Below, piece after piece: positions 1 through 6,856 of a stretch of DNA of 31,365 bases. The stretch is taken from NCBI GenBank assembly GCA_029983505.1, contig JASBZK010000024.1, positions 1-31,365 on the forward strand, in the 5' to 3' direction. Both the position numbers and the translations under genes were made by a program. How positions within the stretch are numbered: the first letter of the stretch is position 1; each line of letters starts with the position of its first letter. The stretch is from Porphyromonas sp. (lineage in GTDB: Bacteria > Bacteroidota > Bacteroidia > Bacteroidales > Porphyromonadaceae). The notes under the pieces were generated by a model, which was not told the DNA's origin, did no database searches, and saw only the letters and a program-made list of their open reading frames with translations.

Positions 1-39
1 TATCCGCTTGGCGACCTTAAGGACGTTGATGCAAAATAA
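1..39 (+). CDS. C-terminal tail of a 2-oxoacid:ferredoxin oxidoreductase TPP subunit (partial)
   Basis: The first 36 bases read as YPLGDLKDVDAK followed by TAA, the last residues of a gene that begins outside the window. The gene 27 bases downstream is the gamma subunit of a 2-oxoacid oxidoreductase. In Bacteroidetes the thiamine-pyrophosphate (beta) subunit usually precedes that subunit, so the tail probably belongs to it. Only 12 residues are visible and the next frame is also open for a short distance, so the identification rests on context rather than on the residues. Confidence 0.45.
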   Translation, partial: YPLGDLKDVDAK

Positions 40-66
40 CCCAATGGAATAAAGACACAGAGACAC

Positions 67-624
67 ATGCAACACGAAATCATTATCGCCGGATTCGGCG
101 GTCAGGGCGTACTGTCGATGGGGAAGATTCTGGCTTATTCGGGACTGATGGGGGGCAAGAACGTCACTTGGATGCCTTCCTACGGACCGGAACAGAGAGG
201 TGGTACATCTAATGTGACGGTTATCCTGAGTGATGAAAAAATCAGCTCTCCGATCCTGAATGCCTATGACATCGTCATTGTGCTCAATCAGCCTTCGATG
301 GACAAGTTTATCGAGAAGGTAAAACCGGGCGGCATCATCCTCTACGACTCAAACGGTATTCACCACGTTCCCGAGCGCAAGGACATCAATATCTACAAGA
401 TTGATGCCACGGATGAGAGCGTGAGAATGAATAATACCAAGGTCTTCAATATGATCGTGCTTGGCGGTTTGCTCAAGGTCGTGCCGATGGTCGAGATGGA
501 TCACATCGTGGCCGGTCTTAAGAAGTCGCTGCCCGAACGTCACCATAAGCTCATCCCGATGAATGAAGAAGCCATCCGGAGGGGTATGGACATTGTAGAA
601 AAGATGCAGGAAGCTCAAGCTTAA
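67..624 (+). CDS. 2-oxoacid:ferredoxin oxidoreductase, gamma subunit (KorC/VorC/PorC type)
   Basis: This 185-residue cytoplasmic protein opens with the family's signature glycine loop (IIIAGFGGQGV, residues 5-15). It continues with the usual YGPEQRGGTSN region (residues 39-49), typical of the gamma domain of pyruvate, 2-oxoglutarate and branched-chain 2-oxoacid:ferredoxin oxidoreductases. The complex decarboxylates a 2-oxoacid oxidatively, forming acyl-CoA and reduced ferredoxin. In anaerobic Bacteroidetes it feeds central and amino-acid metabolism. The length is normal. It follows the presumed TPP subunit by 27 bases and is closed by a terminator at 661-703, so it is the last gene of that operon. 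The gamma subunit alone does not show which 2-oxoacid is used. Confidence 0.9.
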   Translation: MQHEIIIAGFGGQGVLSMGKILAYSGLMGGKNVTWMPSYGPEQRGGTSNVTVILSDEKISSPILNAYDIVIVLNQPSMDKFIEKVKPGGIILYDSNGIHHVPERKDINIYKIDATDESVRMNNTKVFNMIVLGGLLKVVPMVEMDHIVAGLKKSLPERHHKLIPMNEEAIRRGMDIVEKMQEAQA

Positions 625-660
625 TCCGATACGGAGGAGACGTTTTACGCTCCACGAGAA

Positions 661-703
661 AATAAGGGCAAGGCGAAATCTTATCGCTTTGCCCTTATTT
701 TTT
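661..703 (+). terminator. Intrinsic terminator after the oxidoreductase operon
   Basis: AATAAGGGCAAGGCG (661-675) pairs with CGCTTTGCCCTTATT (685-699) over 15 positions with one G-U pair and a 9-base loop. The stem runs directly into a T tract ending at 703. It lies 37 bases after the stop codon of the gamma-subunit gene. Confidence 0.9.
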
Positions 704-770
704 GACTTGAGACCTTTGATTTGATCCTCATTAGCCAAACCGCTTTTGACCTATACGCTCATTTGGGAGC

Positions 771-830
771 GGGTACGTGCCAAGAAAAACTCCCGACGTC
801 TCGGTCGGGAGTTTTTCTTGGTCCGTACCC
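771..830. terminator. Long bidirectional terminator hairpin with GGTACG/CGTACC outer arms
   Basis: A perfect 17-bp stem, CAAGAAAAACTCCCGAC (781-797) with GTCGGGAGTTTTTCTTG (804-820), encloses a 6-base loop. The A run on one side and T run on the other give terminator form in both directions. This fits the convergent genes on either side: the oxidoreductase from the left and the OmpA/TPR operon from the right. The palindrome continues outward past a two-base interruption to GGGTACG (771-777) and CGTACCC (824-830). Those outer arms belong to the repeat vocabulary seen in many other gaps of this window. Confidence 0.85.
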
Positions 831-872
831 GGATTATTTTTTGGTCTGACCGGTTTGCGGACGTCGGTACGG

Positions 873-890
873 CCGAGAAGAATTTCTCGG
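873..890. repeat. Small hairpin just downstream of the OmpA/TPR gene
   Basis: CCGAGAA (873-879) pairs with TTCTCGG (884-890) across a 4-base loop. It is flanked by GGTACGG and GGTACGTAGG, variants of the recurrent intergenic motif. It sits 13 bases beyond the minus-strand stop at 904, has no T tract, and could stabilise the 3' end of that transcript ahead of the stronger terminator at 771-830. Confidence 0.5.
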
Positions 891-903
891 TACGTAGGTC
901 GTT

Positions 904-2619
904 TTAGCGAAAGAGGGGAGCAAGGAAAGGTGCCGTTCTGTACTTGATAAACTCCCTGTCCGTCATAAGGGTTGAGCGCAAATCGGGATTCATGTGAATC
1001 GCTTCAGAGAGACCTTCTTGGATAAGGGCGGTGTCTCCGGTGCGTGCGCCGATGATGGCTTTGAGGTAATGCGTAGTCGCATCGGGCTCGGATATGAGTC
1101 CGAGGAGCTCGGTGGCGCGGGCGTAGTTTTTATCCAAAATTTGAGCCAAGATACCATTATTCGTGGGCGTGTCTCTGAGTTCTTTGGCAGCCATGGCGTA
1201 GTTGCCGTCTTGGATGTGAAGAAGTCCCATGGCTTCATTCACATTGGGAAGATCGGAGATCTGTCCGAGAAGGGTTTTGGCTTGGTCCACATTGCCGGCA
1301 CGGAGTTGGAGAAGGCTCTGGTTCAGGAGCAGAGCTTCGGGATTCTTCTCGCCTGCAGCCATTGCGACTTCGGAAGCTTTCTGGAGGAGTTCTTCGGCTT
1401 TGCCGATGTTTCCGACTTCAAAAGCCAGAGCTGCGAGGTTGTTGTATGCCCGGTAATCTTTAGGGTAGGTCGAAGTGGCGGCGTTGTAGAAGCTGATCTT
1501 CTCTTCCGTGTCTTTTGTAAGCGTGGCTGCATACAGGAGTTCCTCATTAGAGAGGCGTCCCGGGGTGACGCGGGCGATGTCGAGTATCTCTGCATCACTC
1601 TTGCCGATGGTCTCGATATTTGCGATGAGGCGTGAGCGGCGGAGCTTCGGGAGAATGAGGTCGGTGAGCTGGCTGTAGACGGCGCTGATGTTTTTGATCT
1701 CTTTCTCACGGACTTCGGGATCCGGATACATAGAGAGGACGCGGAGGACGAGGTCTTTGTCCTGGAGGTCGCTTGCCTCTACGAGTTCCTTGAATCCCTC
1801 CCAGTCTTGAGCCGTGTAGTAGGCCGAAACCGGAGCGTCGACGTCCATACGTTTGAGTTCACGCTTGAGGTAATCGCTCGTATTCTTTTCTCTCTGAGCC
1901 GCCAGTTTTTCATTCAGTTCCAAACCTCCGTCCGGGGACGCATACGCTTGGACTTCCACGTCTACGTTTTGGTTGGGTGCGTAGTCGGCGTTTTCTATGA
2001 TTTCCTTCCAAGCTTTCAAGTCACCGCTCTTAAGTTCGGAAGAGCGGAGGTTAGCCTGCTGGATGAGGAAATGGATGTCGGTGTCGAACTTTTCTTTGAT
2101 TACGCGCTGAAATCCGTCCGGAGCGATAGCCGGGGTGACGTCATCCGCACTTGCAAGGGCTTCCGTGGCGAGGACGCCTTCTCCGATTTTGAGGTCGGGG
2201 AGGGAGACTTCTTTGCCGTTGACAGTGGCATTAAACATCAGGAAAAGCTCCGAGTTGCGGTACTCCGGGCTCCAGTTGAAGTCGGAGTTGAGGGTCAGCG
2301 TCGCAGGGTTGGAGTAGGAGACGGTGCGCGCGTTGCCACGAACCTTTTCTCCTTGGAACGTATACGCAGTTCCCCACTGCTGTCCCATACTGTGTTTGAG
2401 GACGGGGGTGATGCGGACGACCGCATTTTTATTAAACCACTTAGCGGGGACGTTAAGCGTGATGGTGGCAGGGATTTTTCCGCCCCTCAGTTCGAGGGGT
2501 TGCGGATCGACGGACGCGTAATCGCTCTTCAGCGGCTTGAGGGTGCCGCAGGAGGCGAGCATAAGCGTGAGTGCGAGTACGAGGGACGGGAGTCCCGATT
2601 TGAATGTGAGATGAATCAT
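904..2619 (-). CDS. Outer-membrane lipoprotein with central OmpA-like segment and C-terminal TPR-type repeats
   Basis: This is a 571-residue protein. The N-terminus is a lipoprotein signal (hydrophobic stretch ending LASC, acylated Cys24), so it should be anchored in a membrane, probably the outer one. Residues about 40-150 look beta-rich. Around residues 215-255 there is an OmpA-like peptidoglycan-binding motif (VEVQAYASPDGG, then N-x-x-L-A-x-x-R-E and a helix). The C-terminal half (about 350-540) is helical, with TPR-like stretches such as DYRAYNNLAALAFEVGNIGKAEE. OmpA-like domains usually sit at the C-terminus, so a central one followed by TPRs is unusual. It is 38 bases downstream of coaD and ends the parE-coaD operon. 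A cell-envelope scaffold is a reasonable inference, but no specific function is recognised. Confidence 0.8.
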   Translation of the reverse strand: MIHLTFKSGLPSLVLALTLMLASCGTLKPLKSDYASVDPQPLELRGGKIPATITLNVPAKWFNKNAVVRITPVLKHSMGQQWGTAYTFQGEKVRGNARTVSYSNPATLTLNSDFNWSPEYRNSELFLMFNATVNGKEVSLPDLKIGEGVLATEALASADDVTPAIAPDGFQRVIKEKFDTDIHFLIQQANLRSSELKSGDLKAWKEIIENADYAPNQNVDVEVQAYASPDGGLELNEKLAAQREKNTSDYLKRELKRMDVDAPVSAYYTAQDWEGFKELVEASDLQDKDLVLRVLSMYPDPEVREKEIKNISAVYSQLTDLILPKLRRSRLIANIETIGKSDAEILDIARVTPGRLSNEELLYAATLTKDTEEKISFYNAATSTYPKDYRAYNNLAALAFEVGNIGKAEELLQKASEVAMAAGEKNPEALLLNQSLLQLRAGNVDQAKTLLGQISDLPNVNEAMGLLHIQDGNYAMAAKELRDTPTNNGILAQILDKNYARATELLGLISEPDATTHYLKAIIGARTGDTALIQEGLSEAIHMNPDLRSTLMTDREFIKYRTAPFLAPLFR

Positions 2620-2657
2620 TTGGTTAGAAATATGTGAAATTGGGATTTTGGCAGTCG

Positions 2658-3104
2658 TTATGCTTTAGGCAGGTATTCGGAGGCATCTTCACCGAAAGCC
2701 TCCAACTCCCGCACGAGGGAACTGCTGACGAAGGAGAGCGAAGGGTCGGAGAGCAGAAATACCGTCTCTACCCCATATTTGAGTCGATTGACAAGTGCTT
2801 GGGCGGTCTCTGCTTCGAGGTCTTTTGCGCTCCTTAGTCCGCGAATAAGGACTACGGTGTCGCCGAGGGATAGGGCATATTTGGCGAGAATACCATCATA
2901 GGACCTAACGATTATTTTTGGTACGTCCGAAAATATTTTTTTGATCAGACCTACGCGATCTTCTCGGTCTGTATGATTTTCCGGTTTATGTACGTTCCTG
3001 CCGATGACGATGTGCAGCTCATCCACCAGAGCGAGTGCACGCCTCGCGATGTCTTCGTGTCCCGTGGTAAAGGGATCGAATGTGCCGCCGTATATTCCTA
3101 TCAT
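2658..3104 (-). CDS. coaD: Phosphopantetheine adenylyltransferase
   Basis: CoaD transfers AMP from ATP to 4'-phosphopantetheine, giving dephospho-CoA, the penultimate step of CoA synthesis. The 148-residue protein has the nucleotidyltransferase signature GTFDPFTTGHEDI near the N-terminus (residues 7-19), the RGLRSAKDLEAE segment in the middle, and the C-terminal SSSLVRELEAFGEDASEYLP, which matches the usual family end. Its length is slightly under the usual 155-165 residues. Its ATG overlaps the parE stop in an ATGA arrangement, indicating translational coupling. A second CoA gene, coaA, lies at 23485-24438. Confidence 0.95.
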   Translation of the reverse strand: MIGIYGGTFDPFTTGHEDIARRALALVDELHIVIGRNVHKPENHTDREDRVGLIKKIFSDVPKIIVRSYDGILAKYALSLGDTVVLIRGLRSAKDLEAETAQALVNRLKYGVETVFLLSDPSLSFVSSSLVRELEAFGEDASEYLPKA

Positions 3105-4990
3105 AGTTCCAGTTGATCGTCGACTTCAAGGTTTTCCACGATGAAGTCCTGTCTGTCGGGCGTATTTTTGCCCATATAAAACTCGAGAAGCTCTTTGACG
3201 TTATCTTCCTTACGGACCATAACCGGATCGAGACGCATATCCTCGCCGATAAAGTGCTTGAATTCGTCCGGAGTGATTTCGCCAAGCCCTTTGAACCGGG
3301 TGACGTGTGCACCCGGTCCGAGCTTCTGCATGGCCACGTCGCGCTCACTTTCGTCGTAGCAGTAAATCGTCTCCTGATCCTTTTTGTCTCTGACGCGGAA
3401 TAGGGGCGTCTGGAGGATAAAGACGTGATTCTGCCGGATGAGATCCGGGAAGAATTGCAGGAAAAAGGTCATAATGAGGAGCCGGATGTGCATGCCGTCC
3501 ACATCGGCATCGGTAGCCACGATGACCCTGTTGTACCGAAGGTCGTCGATGCTGTCTTCGATGTTGAGGGCAGCTTGGAGGAGGTTAAACTCCTCGTTTT
3601 CGTACACCACGGCTTTCGACAGACCATGGGAGTTCAAAGGCTTCCCCCTTAGGGAGAAGACGGCTTGATACTCCGCGTCCCGACTCTGTGTGATACTACC
3701 ACTGGCCGAGAGACCCTCCGTAATGAAGAGCGCAGTCCGCTCCGGGTCTTGGGCTTTCGGGTCATTGTAGTGCATCGTGCAGTCTCTTAGTTTCTTATTG
3801 AAAATAGAGGCCTTTTTGACGCGCTCTTTGGCCTTTTTGCTGATGCCGGCGAGGTTCTTTCGCTCCCTTTCGTTGTCCTGGATCTTCTTGAGGAGCGCTT
3901 CGCTCGTCTCGGAGTGAATATGTAGATAGTCGTCGAGATGGGACTTAAGGAAATCGCCTACGAACTTCTGTATGGAGAGCCCTCCTTCCCCCATTTCGCG
4001 AGAGCCGAGCTTGGTCTTTGTCTGGCTCTCAAACAGAGGCTCTTGAATACGGATGCTTATGGCGGCGGAGATACCGTTACGGATGTCGTTGTACTCGAAA
4101 TTCTTGCCGAAAAACTCTTTGATGACGCGTGCCACGCTCTCCTTGAACGCGGAGAGGTGCGTGCCTCCGTGTATGGTGTTTTGTCCGTTGACGAAGGAGT
4201 AATACTCTTCTCCGTACTGGGTCGAGTGGGTGAGGGCGACCTCTATGTCTTTGTCCGTGAAGTGAATGATCGGATAGAGCGGATCACTGGTCATATTGTC
4301 CTCCAAGAGGTCCAAAAGACCGTCTTTGGACACAAAGCGCTTGCCATTGAGGTGCAGGGAAAGACCGGGCTGGAGATAGGCATACATCCGCAGCATCTCT
4401 TCACAGAACTCCTGCTGGTACCTGTAGTTGCGGAATATGGTCTCATCGGGGAGAAAAGAGACGAGTGTCCCATCGTGTTCGTCCGGCGCATCGAAGAGAT
4501 CCGTGGCTTCCACTAAGACCCCGCGCTCGAAGACAACCCGCCTCCCTTTGCCGTCCCGGTATGAGGAGACTTCCGTGCGATCACTAAGGGCATTTACGGC
4601 TTTCAGTCCGACCCCGTTAAGTCCCACGACCTTTTTGAAAACTTCGCTGTCGTACTTGGCTCCGGTATTCATCGTACCGACTGCTTTCTCCAGGGAAGCC
4701 TGGGGAATGCCCCGACCGTGGTCCCGCACCGTCACTTTGCGGTCTCCCTCTATCGTGATGTAAATGACCCGTCCGAATCCCATCGTGTATTCGTCGATGG
4801 CATTATCCACGACCTCTTTGAGCAAGACGTATATCCCGTCGTCTTTGGCGGTCCCGTCCCCCAGTTTGCCGATGTACATACCCGGGCGTATCCGGATGTG
4901 TTCCATCGGCGAAAGGGTAGAGATTGTATCGTCGGAGTAGCTGGGTGCAGAGGATTCCTGCCCAAAGTGAAGTCCTTCTTGTTCGGTCAT
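3101..4990 (-). CDS. parE: DNA topoisomerase IV subunit B
   Basis: This 629-residue type IIA topoisomerase ATPase subunit partners with ParC (not in this window) to decatenate and relax DNA. It carries the GHKL ATP-binding motifs IRPGMYIG (about 34-41), EVVDNAIDEY (about 59-68) and DHGRGIP. It also has the transducer segment, the TOPRIM glutamate in FITEGLSASGS (about 424) and the DADVDGMHIR metal motif (about 493). The GyrB paralogue is normally similar, but Bacteroidetes ParE is characteristically around 620-650 residues with this N-terminus, so ParE is preferred. It starts 9 bases after the GNAT-like gene and overlaps coaD by four bases. Confidence 0.9.
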   Translation of the reverse strand: MTEQEGLHFGQESSAPSYSDDTISTLSPMEHIRIRPGMYIGKLGDGTAKDDGIYVLLKEVVDNAIDEYTMGFGRVIYITIEGDRKVTVRDHGRGIPQASLEKAVGTMNTGAKYDSEVFKKVVGLNGVGLKAVNALSDRTEVSSYRDGKGRRVVFERGVLVEATDLFDAPDEHDGTLVSFLPDETIFRNYRYQQEFCEEMLRMYAYLQPGLSLHLNGKRFVSKDGLLDLLEDNMTSDPLYPIIHFTDKDIEVALTHSTQYGEEYYSFVNGQNTIHGGTHLSAFKESVARVIKEFFGKNFEYNDIRNGISAAISIRIQEPLFESQTKTKLGSREMGEGGLSIQKFVGDFLKSHLDDYLHIHSETSEALLKKIQDNERERKNLAGISKKAKERVKKASIFNKKLRDCTMHYNDPKAQDPERTALFITEGLSASGSITQSRDAEYQAVFSLRGKPLNSHGLSKAVVYENEEFNLLQAALNIEDSIDDLRYNRVIVATDADVDGMHIRLLIMTFFLQFFPDLIRQNHVFILQTPLFRVRDKKDQETIYCYDESERDVAMQKLGPGAHVTRFKGLGEITPDEFKHFIGEDMRLDPVMVRKEDNVKELLEFYMGKNTPDRQDFIVENLEVDDQLEL

Positions 4991-4999
4991 TGTCTGGTT

Positions 5000-6205
5000 T
5001 CAGAGTGTTTTTACGTAACAGCGGCGGAGTTTGTGGTGGACGCGTTTGAAGCCGTTCCACTGCATTTGGACATTCATGTTGTCCTCAAGCTCGGGGTTGC
5101 TTTCCACAAACTTTACTTGATATTGGTTGGCCACGGGGATAAGATCTTCGAAGATGAGCGCATTTACCCCTTTGCCCTGGAACTCCGGATGCACGGCGAT
5201 GAGCATCAAGTCCATAATGTCTATTTTTTTGCTCTTGAGTGCTTTGAGGAGGTAAATGATCCCGAATGGGAGCAGGTTCCCCCACGCCTTTTGAAGTGCT
5301 CTCGAGAGAGAGGGGAGCGCGATCCCGAACCCCACCAGAGACCGATCCGTTTCTCTTACGACGATGCTGATCATATCGGGGTTCACCATCGGCATATACA
5401 TATTGACGTAGTATTCTATTTGTTTGTCCGTCAGCTCTGTGGTGCCGTAGAGGTTGCTGTAGGCGACGTTGATGAGCTCAAAGATTTGGTTCCCATAGAG
5501 CCTTTTTATCTCCGAGGCCTTATCAAAATGCACGGTCGTAAGCCCGAAGCGCTTACGCACCACGTCGCTCACGCGTCTGTGCCGGTCGGGGACGATCTTC
5601 GGGGGGTAGATCTTGTACTCCTGCCAATCGGTGTCTTTGAGATACCCGAGTCGATCCATTTGTACCGGATAGTAGGGGTAATTATAGATGGCCGTGATGG
5701 TGCCTAACTGGTCGAAACCCTCTATAAGCATCCCTTCGCGGTCGAGATCGGTAAACCCGAGTGGCCCGTGTATCTCCTTGCACCCGTGTGCCCGACCCCA
5801 GTCTTCGACGGCGTTGAAAAGCAAGTCCACCACTTGGTCGTCGTCAATGAAGTCCACGAATCCGAAGCGAACCCTGTTTTGGTGCCACTTCTCGTTTGAA
5901 AAGTGGTTGATGATCCCGGCGATACGCCCTACGACATTTTCCCCTCTGTAAACAAGAAAGTAGGCGGTCTCGCAGTATTCGTGTGCCGGATTTTTCTCGG
6001 GGAGCAGCGTGTCCCTTTCGTCGTTTTTGAGGAGGGGGACGTAGTAGGGGTTATTACGATAGAGGTCGAGGGGAAAATTCAGGAAATCGTCAAGCGTCTC
6101 GTTGTCGGTGACCTGTTTGAGCGAAAGCGCCTTGGAGGCGTTTTCGTGTCCCCCGCCTATGTAGCGGAGCATTTGATTTCCGTATTTCTTGAATTTGAAG
6201 GCCAT
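5000..6205 (-). CDS. GNAT-like acyltransferase family protein (Bacteroidetes-conserved)
   Basis: This is a roughly 400-residue cytoplasmic protein. I chose ATG at 6205 over an in-frame TTG ten codons upstream. Near the C-terminus it has the acetyl-CoA binding loop of GNAT enzymes (AVHPEFQGKGVNALIFEDL, about residues 335-355). The N-terminal half contains LYRNNPYYVPLLKNDE and HGPLGFTDLDREGMLIEG, typical of a conserved Bacteroidetes family annotated as N-acetyltransferase. The acceptor substrate is unknown to me. It is the first gene of the operon leading into parE and has its own promoter at 6296-6327. Confidence 0.75.
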   Translation of the reverse strand: MAFKFKKYGNQMLRYIGGGHENASKALSLKQVTDNETLDDFLNFPLDLYRNNPYYVPLLKNDERDTLLPEKNPAHEYCETAYFLVYRGENVVGRIAGIINHFSNEKWHQNRVRFGFVDFIDDDQVVDLLFNAVEDWGRAHGCKEIHGPLGFTDLDREGMLIEGFDQLGTITAIYNYPYYPVQMDRLGYLKDTDWQEYKIYPPKIVPDRHRRVSDVVRKRFGLTTVHFDKASEIKRLYGNQIFELINVAYSNLYGTTELTDKQIEYYVNMYMPMVNPDMISIVVRETDRSLVGFGIALPSLSRALQKAWGNLLPFGIIYLLKALKSKKIDIMDLMLIAVHPEFQGKGVNALIFEDLIPVANQYQVKFVESNPELEDNMNVQMQWNGFKRVHHKLRRCYVKTL

Positions 6206-6295
6206 ACCTTTTCTGTTTTTATGCGCTCTTGACAAGTTTGACTGCGTTTCGCGTCCGCGTGCTTTTGTCCCTAACCCCCTTCAAAAGCCCTTATG

Positions 6296-6327
6296 CAAAG
6301 GTACAAAAATGGGGCGTATGGGTCAAA
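6296..6327 (-). promoter_or_regulatory. Bacteroidetes primary promoter for the GNAT-parE-coaD operon
   Basis: On the minus strand TTTG (6327-6324) is followed after 20 bases by TACCTTTG (6303-6296). This matches the Bacteroidetes consensus TTTG / TAnnTTTG with its usual 19-21-base spacing. Transcription would begin about 6290, leaving a leader of roughly 85 bases before the ATG at 6205. It is the best-formed promoter in the window. Confidence 0.75.
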
Positions 6328-6407
6328 GAGTTGGAGGTAGAAAAGAAGCCCCTGAGTCCGGCACTTGGTGCAGGTAGATACGCTATGATACAGCTTCCCC
6401 CAAATCT

Positions 6408-6483
6408 CGGTCTGTGTCTCGCGATTGTCCCGGTCTGTGTCTCGCGATTGTCCCGGTCTGTATCTCGCGATTGTCCCGGTCTG
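6408..6483. repeat. Tandem array of a 23-bp unit, 3.3 copies
   Basis: Units begin at 6408, 6431, 6454 and 6477, exactly 23 bases apart. Each full unit starts CGGTCTGTGTCTCGCG and ends ATTGTCC. The third has one change (GTATC for GTGTC), and the fourth stops after CGGTCTGTGCG. The unit core CGGTCTGTGTCTCG is the same motif that forms hairpin arms at 24550-24589. There are no spacers, so it is not a CRISPR array. Confidence 0.95.
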
Positions 6484-6638
6484 TGCGAAATTTTATTGTT
6501 GTCCTGTGCCTAATCATCACGAGGTACAGACCGAGACTTTGTGCTGGTCTCAAAAATATGACGACTGTTTTTTTGCCTTTCCAAAATTACCTTCTACCCG
6601 TCCCTTGATTCCGCAGGTTAGAGAGATGGGTGATGCGG

Positions 6639-6709
6639 ACCCGAAAAGAGGACGAAAACGGAGGGGAGAGGAAGGTTCGGGAGCTTCCGTTTTCGTCCTC
6701 TTTTCGGGT
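6639..6709. repeat. Perfect 24-bp inverted repeat upstream of the permease
   Basis: The arm at 6639-6662 begins ACCCGAAAAGAGGACG. The arm at 6686-6709 is its exact reverse complement and ends TCTTTTCGGGT, with a 23-base loop at 6663-6685. Weaker complementarity (GATG/CATC) extends outward. No T tract follows, and it lies between divergently transcribed genes where no terminator is expected. Confidence 0.95.
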
Positions 6710-6782
6710 TCGCCATCCACTCCTTTACTAATTAACGGAATTAAGACAAGAAAATCGGTGACAAGGCTTGCCGTAAAATGAG

Positions 6783-6790
6783 TACCTTTG
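6783..6790 (+). promoter_or_regulatory. -7 box (TACCTTTG) for the LptF/G permease gene
   Basis: TACCTTTG matches the Bacteroidetes -7 consensus TAnnTTTG. No clear TTTG lies 19-21 bases upstream. Because the transcript would begin after this box, an in-frame TTG at 6788 cannot be the start codon. That supports a start further downstream at 6857. Confidence 0.5.
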
Positions 6791-6856
6791 TGTGCATCTG
6801 ACGCCCTTGACCGGGTTTCGTCACAGATATTACCCCAGATAAAGCATTTACGTCAC

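Larger units (their letters stand above)
6206..6856. other. Long non-coding interval between divergent genes
   Basis: About 650 bases separate the start of the GNAT-like gene from the start of the LptF/G permease. The interval holds the GNAT promoter (6296-6327), a 23-bp tandem array (6408-6483), a GGTACAGACCGAGAC motif copy near 6522, a perfect 24-bp inverted repeat (6639-6709) and a -7 box for the permease (6783-6790). Several short frames are open across the tandem array but only read out the repeat, so I see no credible protein gene. Confidence 0.7.

Noticed and set aside
6408..6483. Possible CRISPR array
   Set aside because: The 23-bp units are directly adjacent with no spacers, and no cas gene is present.
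6189..6781. Short open frames reading through the 23-bp repeats (SRDCPGL repeats)
   Set aside because: The repeat stays open in several frames at once, the peptides are low complexity, and the region contains promoters and palindromes.
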